A stretch of DNA of 8,344 nt from Candidatus Nanosynbacter colneyensis (GTDB lineage: Bacteria; Patescibacteriota; Saccharimonadia; Saccharimonadales; Saccharimonadaceae): assembly GCA_024330325.1 (NCBI GenBank), contig JANDWE010000149.1, positions 1 through 8,344 on the forward strand. The letters are read 5' to 3'. The notes under the pieces were generated by a model. The model was not told the origin of the DNA and did no database searches. It saw only the letters and a list, made by a program, of their open reading frames with translations. Positions 6,307 through 8,344 of this stretch are shown piece by piece. Numbering within the stretch: the stretch's first letter is position 1; the number at the start of each line of letters is the position of its first letter. The position numbers and the translations under genes are program-made.

Positions 6307-6876
6307 ATGAGTGAAAAATTAAAGTCTACCGTAGAGAATGCTGTCGATACTAAGAAATTGGCTGAACTTAGCAACGAGAGAGCTGCTGAAATTGAAAGAT
6401 CTCTAGAAAAGGCGGTTGAAAAAGAAAAATCAAATGCCGAAAATGAAAATAACATTAAACATGAGGCTATAGAAATTGCCGCCCGCCAAGAAAAGCGGCA
6501 AGAGCAAAAAGAATCTAAAGAGATAAAAGAAGATAAGCCTCTTACAAAAAAAGATATTGAAGCTTCATATAAGAAGACTTTGGAAAATGTACAAGACCAA
6601 CTATCAGCTCCATCCAGGGCTTTCAGCAAGGTCATCCATAATCCAGTCGTCGAAAAGACTAGTGATGCAATTGGCAATACCGTTGCCCGCCCTAACTTAA
6701 TCATTTCTGGCGCCTTAGGCGCAATAGCTTCTGTCATTGTGTATTTTATCGCCAAACGATACGGATATCTATTATCAGGATCAGAAACTATTATCTTGTT
6801 TGTAGCTGGCTGGTCTATCGGCGCTGTTATTGAATACGCTCGAGTAGGGTTTATCAACAACAGGAAAAATAGCTAG
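6307..6876 (+). CDS. Small coiled-coil protein with two C-terminal membrane segments
   Basis: A 189-residue protein of unknown function. Residues 1-95 are very rich in Glu, Lys and Ala, with heptad-like spacing that suggests a long charged helix or coiled coil. Residues 96-130 form a link with an LSAPSRAFSKVIHNPVVE stretch and a conserved-looking ARP before the membrane. Two hydrophobic segments follow at about 131-149 and 161-178, joined by the short loop KRYGYLLSGSE. There is no signal peptide, so the helical part is probably cytoplasmic and the protein an inner-membrane hairpin. The tight junction with the surface-protein gene, an overlapping ribosome binding site and a 10-base gap, suggests the two are made together. 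A role as membrane partner, assembly factor or regulator of the surface protein is inference. I recall similar two-segment proteins in Saccharibacteria but know no name. The stop is TAG. Confidence 0.88.
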   Translation: MSEKLKSTVENAVDTKKLAELSNERAAEIERSLEKAVEKEKSNAENENNIKHEAIEIAARQEKRQEQKESKEIKEDKPLTKKDIEASYKKTLENVQDQLSAPSRAFSKVIHNPVVEKTSDAIGNTVARPNLIISGALGAIASVIVYFIAKRYGYLLSGSETIILFVAGWSIGAVIEYARVGFINNRKNS

Positions 6877-6903
6877 ATAGATATTGAATTTTATCTCAAG
6901 CTA
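6865..6903 (-). terminator. Probable Rho-independent terminator of the type IV ATPase gene
   Basis: TAGCT AGATA (6870-6879) pairs with TATCT (6892-6896) and AGCTA (6899-6903), giving 10 base pairs with a 2-base bulge and a 12-base loop. On the minus strand the stem is followed by TTTTT (6869-6865). The stem is AU-rich and so not very stable, which limits confidence. The T-tract and one stem arm lie within the last codons of the opposing gene. There is no T-tract for plus-strand transcripts. Confidence 0.45.
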
Positions 6904-8344
6904 ATCATCACTTCACTATCGTCATCATCACCATTACGTAAATCGAGCCGATTCTTAACTACAGGTTGGCTCGGTTTTACATTTACAGAGGAGACGGGAT
7001 TGCTGTCTGTAGTCATAGACATATTTGGCTTATTGGCGGCAGCACTATCTATCACAGAAGGTTGACTTTGCTGTTTGTTATCAAGATTAGAAACCGTAGC
7101 ATTTACGCTATTTATATTAGAAGGCGCATTATTAACCACCTCTAGGCGACCTTGCGGATTCTGTATTTGTGAGGAAGTCTGTGGGGCTTGCGAATTTACT
7201 GGTCTTACGGTTGTTGAGTTAGAAGCGGGCTTTCCTCCTAGCTGTTGTCTCTTCGCTAGCCATTCATCCAAGAACGATGACCCACCTCCCGACGATTTCT
7301 GACCAACAGAAGGCGCTAATTGAGAAGGACTCGTCTTTGGTTGTACACTGCCTCTAATCCTGTCAAATATCTCCTTTTCGACAACAGCTCGTGGTCTACC
7401 GTATTTAGCAGCAGATAGCCTCACTAACGCGTCTCTCAGCTGATTATTAACTTGCCCCATCGGAGGGATCCAATTCATACTAAACGGCGCAGACGGCACA
7501 TTATTAATCATCACAGAAGTTATGGATTGGAAGTTTGGCAATTTAGCCAAGTCATCGACATCGAAAGTCGGCTGAAACTTCTTAACCATCAATTCGGCGT
7601 CAGTCACACCGATACGCCCAGAAATAACCGTACCGACGTTACCAATAATTGCTTCTCGTATCTTATCCGTTAACTGCGTCATAAACTGGTTACCCATAAT
7701 AAGACTCAATTTATACTTACGAGCCTCAGACAAAATAGATTCAAAGCTGTCAGTGGCGAAGTTCTGGAACTCGTCAACATACAGTGAAAAATCAACTCGC
7801 TGATCCTCTGGAATATCCGCCCGAGACATCGCTGCTGCTTGAAACTTCATCACAAAGATAATACCCAAAAGCTTAGAGTTAAGCTCACCCATCTTACCTT
7901 TTGACAAATTGACTAGCAAAATCTTATTATTATCCATGATTTCACGCAAATTAAATCCAGATTTGGTCTGACCAATAATATTGCGCATTGCATCGTTGGA
8001 AATAAATGGACCAAACTTTGATACAACCCATGAAATAACCTCACCCGCCTCATTTGACCTCTGTGACGCAGGGAATTCCTTTGTCCAGAAATCAATAACT
8101 TGCTGATCTTTTACATATTTAAGCTTGCTTTTCACAAATTCAGGATCAATAAGACACTTCGGCACATCAATAAACGTTCCACCAGCAGGATCCGACATCA
8201 ACAATAAAGCGCAGTTTCTAAAAATATGCTCTAGGCGAGGACCAACAATTCCTGTATGCCCTGGGTCATAAAGTCCATACAGCATATTAATTGCCTCTTG
8301 AACCAAAAAATCCTTTTGGTCTGGAGTGTCGAACTCAAACATAT
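6891..8344 (-). CDS. VirD4/TraG-like type IV secretion ATPase, C-terminal part (5' end missing)
   Basis: The reading frame is open to the right edge. The 483 residues from the first visible Met lack a Walker A motif, so the N-terminal part, probably several hundred residues, is outside the window and that Met is most likely internal. The visible part matches the RecA/HerA-like core of conjugative coupling proteins: a GPRLEHIFRN helix (34-43), IIGQTKSGFNLREIMD (122-137), KILLVNLSKGKMGE (140-153), Walker B LYVDEF with D190 and E191, then ILSEARKY and a sensor-like Gln (Q219 in GNQFMTQL). After about residue 335 the chain turns into a low-complexity Ser/Asn/Gln/Pro tail with one helix-like SSFLDEWLAKRQQLGG island and a DDDD patch near the end. 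Such ATPases bind substrate at a membrane channel and power DNA or protein transfer; whether this one exports or takes up DNA cannot be told. It converges on the small membrane-protein gene with 14 bases between them. The stop is TAA. Confidence 0.88.
   Translation of the reverse strand, partial: MFEFDTPDQKDFLVQEAINMLYGLYDPGHTGIVGPRLEHIFRNCALLLMSDPAGGTFIDVPKCLIDPEFVKSKLKYVKDQQVIDFWTKEFPASQRSNEAGEVISWVVSKFGPFISNDAMRNIIGQTKSGFNLREIMDNNKILLVNLSKGKMGELNSKLLGIIFVMKFQAAAMSRADIPEDQRVDFSLYVDEFQNFATDSFESILSEARKYKLSLIMGNQFMTQLTDKIREAIIGNVGTVISGRIGVTDAELMVKKFQPTFDVDDLAKLPNFQSITSVMINNVPSAPFSMNWIPPMGQVNNQLRDALVRLSAAKYGRPRAVVEKEIFDRIRGSVQPKTSPSQLAPSVGQKSSGGGSSFLDEWLAKRQQLGGKPASNSTTVRPVNSQAPQTSSQIQNPQGRLEVVNNAPSNINSVNATVSNLDNKQQSQPSVIDSAAANKPNMSMTTDSNPVSSVNVKPSQPVVKNRLDLRNGDDDDSEVMISLR

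Noticed and set aside
6291..6860. Open frame of 189 codons on the minus strand, antisense to the small membrane-protein gene
   Set aside because: Its Ser/Phe-rich translation is the mirror of Glu/Lys-rich codons on the sense strand. It has no ribosome binding site, and the sense gene has a near-perfect one.
1..8344. UGA recoding (Gly or Trp) as in some CPR lineages
   Set aside because: The long conserved genes contain no in-frame TGA, and all visible genes end in TAA or TAG.
1..8344. CRISPR arrays, tRNA or rRNA genes, insertion sequences
   Set aside because: No regularly spaced repeats, cloverleaf-like sequences or transposase-like frames were found by eye.

Overview
The window most likely comes from a reduced-genome bacterium of the Candidate Phyla Radiation, best guess Candidatus Saccharibacteria (TM7). 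This rests on my memory of the families, not on a search. The 534-residue surface protein has a long N-region signal sequence, a first extracellular domain and an LPxTG-like end that I associate with Saccharibacteria. The VirD4/TraG-like ATPase resembles the form common in CPR genomes. All four visible 3' ends use TAA or TAG, and the genes read through without UGA recoding, which argues against the Gracilibacteria/Absconditabacteria code. Genes are tightly packed, with Shine-Dalgarno sequences overlapping upstream stop codons.

Layout. Positions 1-4541 (minus strand) hold a gyrase operon, gyrB then gyrA, probably followed by a third gene of which only the first 14 codons lie at the left edge. 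It is read from a strong sigma-70-type promoter at 4588-4616. Back to back with this, and only 4 bp away, is a proposed plus-strand promoter (4621-4650). It drives a two-gene unit: a secreted or wall-anchored multidomain surface protein (4692-6296) and a small coiled-coil protein with two membrane segments (6307-6876). Converging on this unit from the right, with 14 bp between the genes, is the C-terminal part of a VirD4/TraG-like type IV secretion ATPase (6891 to the right edge, 5' end missing). A hairpin and T-tract over the convergent junction looks like the ATPase gene's terminator.

How it may work together. The gyrase subunits form the A2B2 enzyme that sets negative supercoiling; their divergent promoter could couple supercoiling state to surface-protein expression. 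The surface protein and its membrane partner look like a lineage-specific envelope module. The ATPase belongs to a family that couples DNA or protein substrates to a secretion or uptake channel, but nothing here shows that it acts with the surface module.

The main points for a second look are two short tandem duplications in the surface-protein gene. One is an exact 2 x 14 bp repeat in the coding region, where gain or loss of a unit would truncate the protein. The other is an 11-bp near-perfect tandem repeat over the proposed promoter. Also notable are Asn at the GyrB position where D426N gives quinolone resistance in E. coli, a paired 14-residue Cys motif, and the conserved-looking but unnamed domains of the surface module. 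No stretch longer than 300 bases lacks a gene; no RNA genes, CRISPR arrays or insertion sequences were seen.
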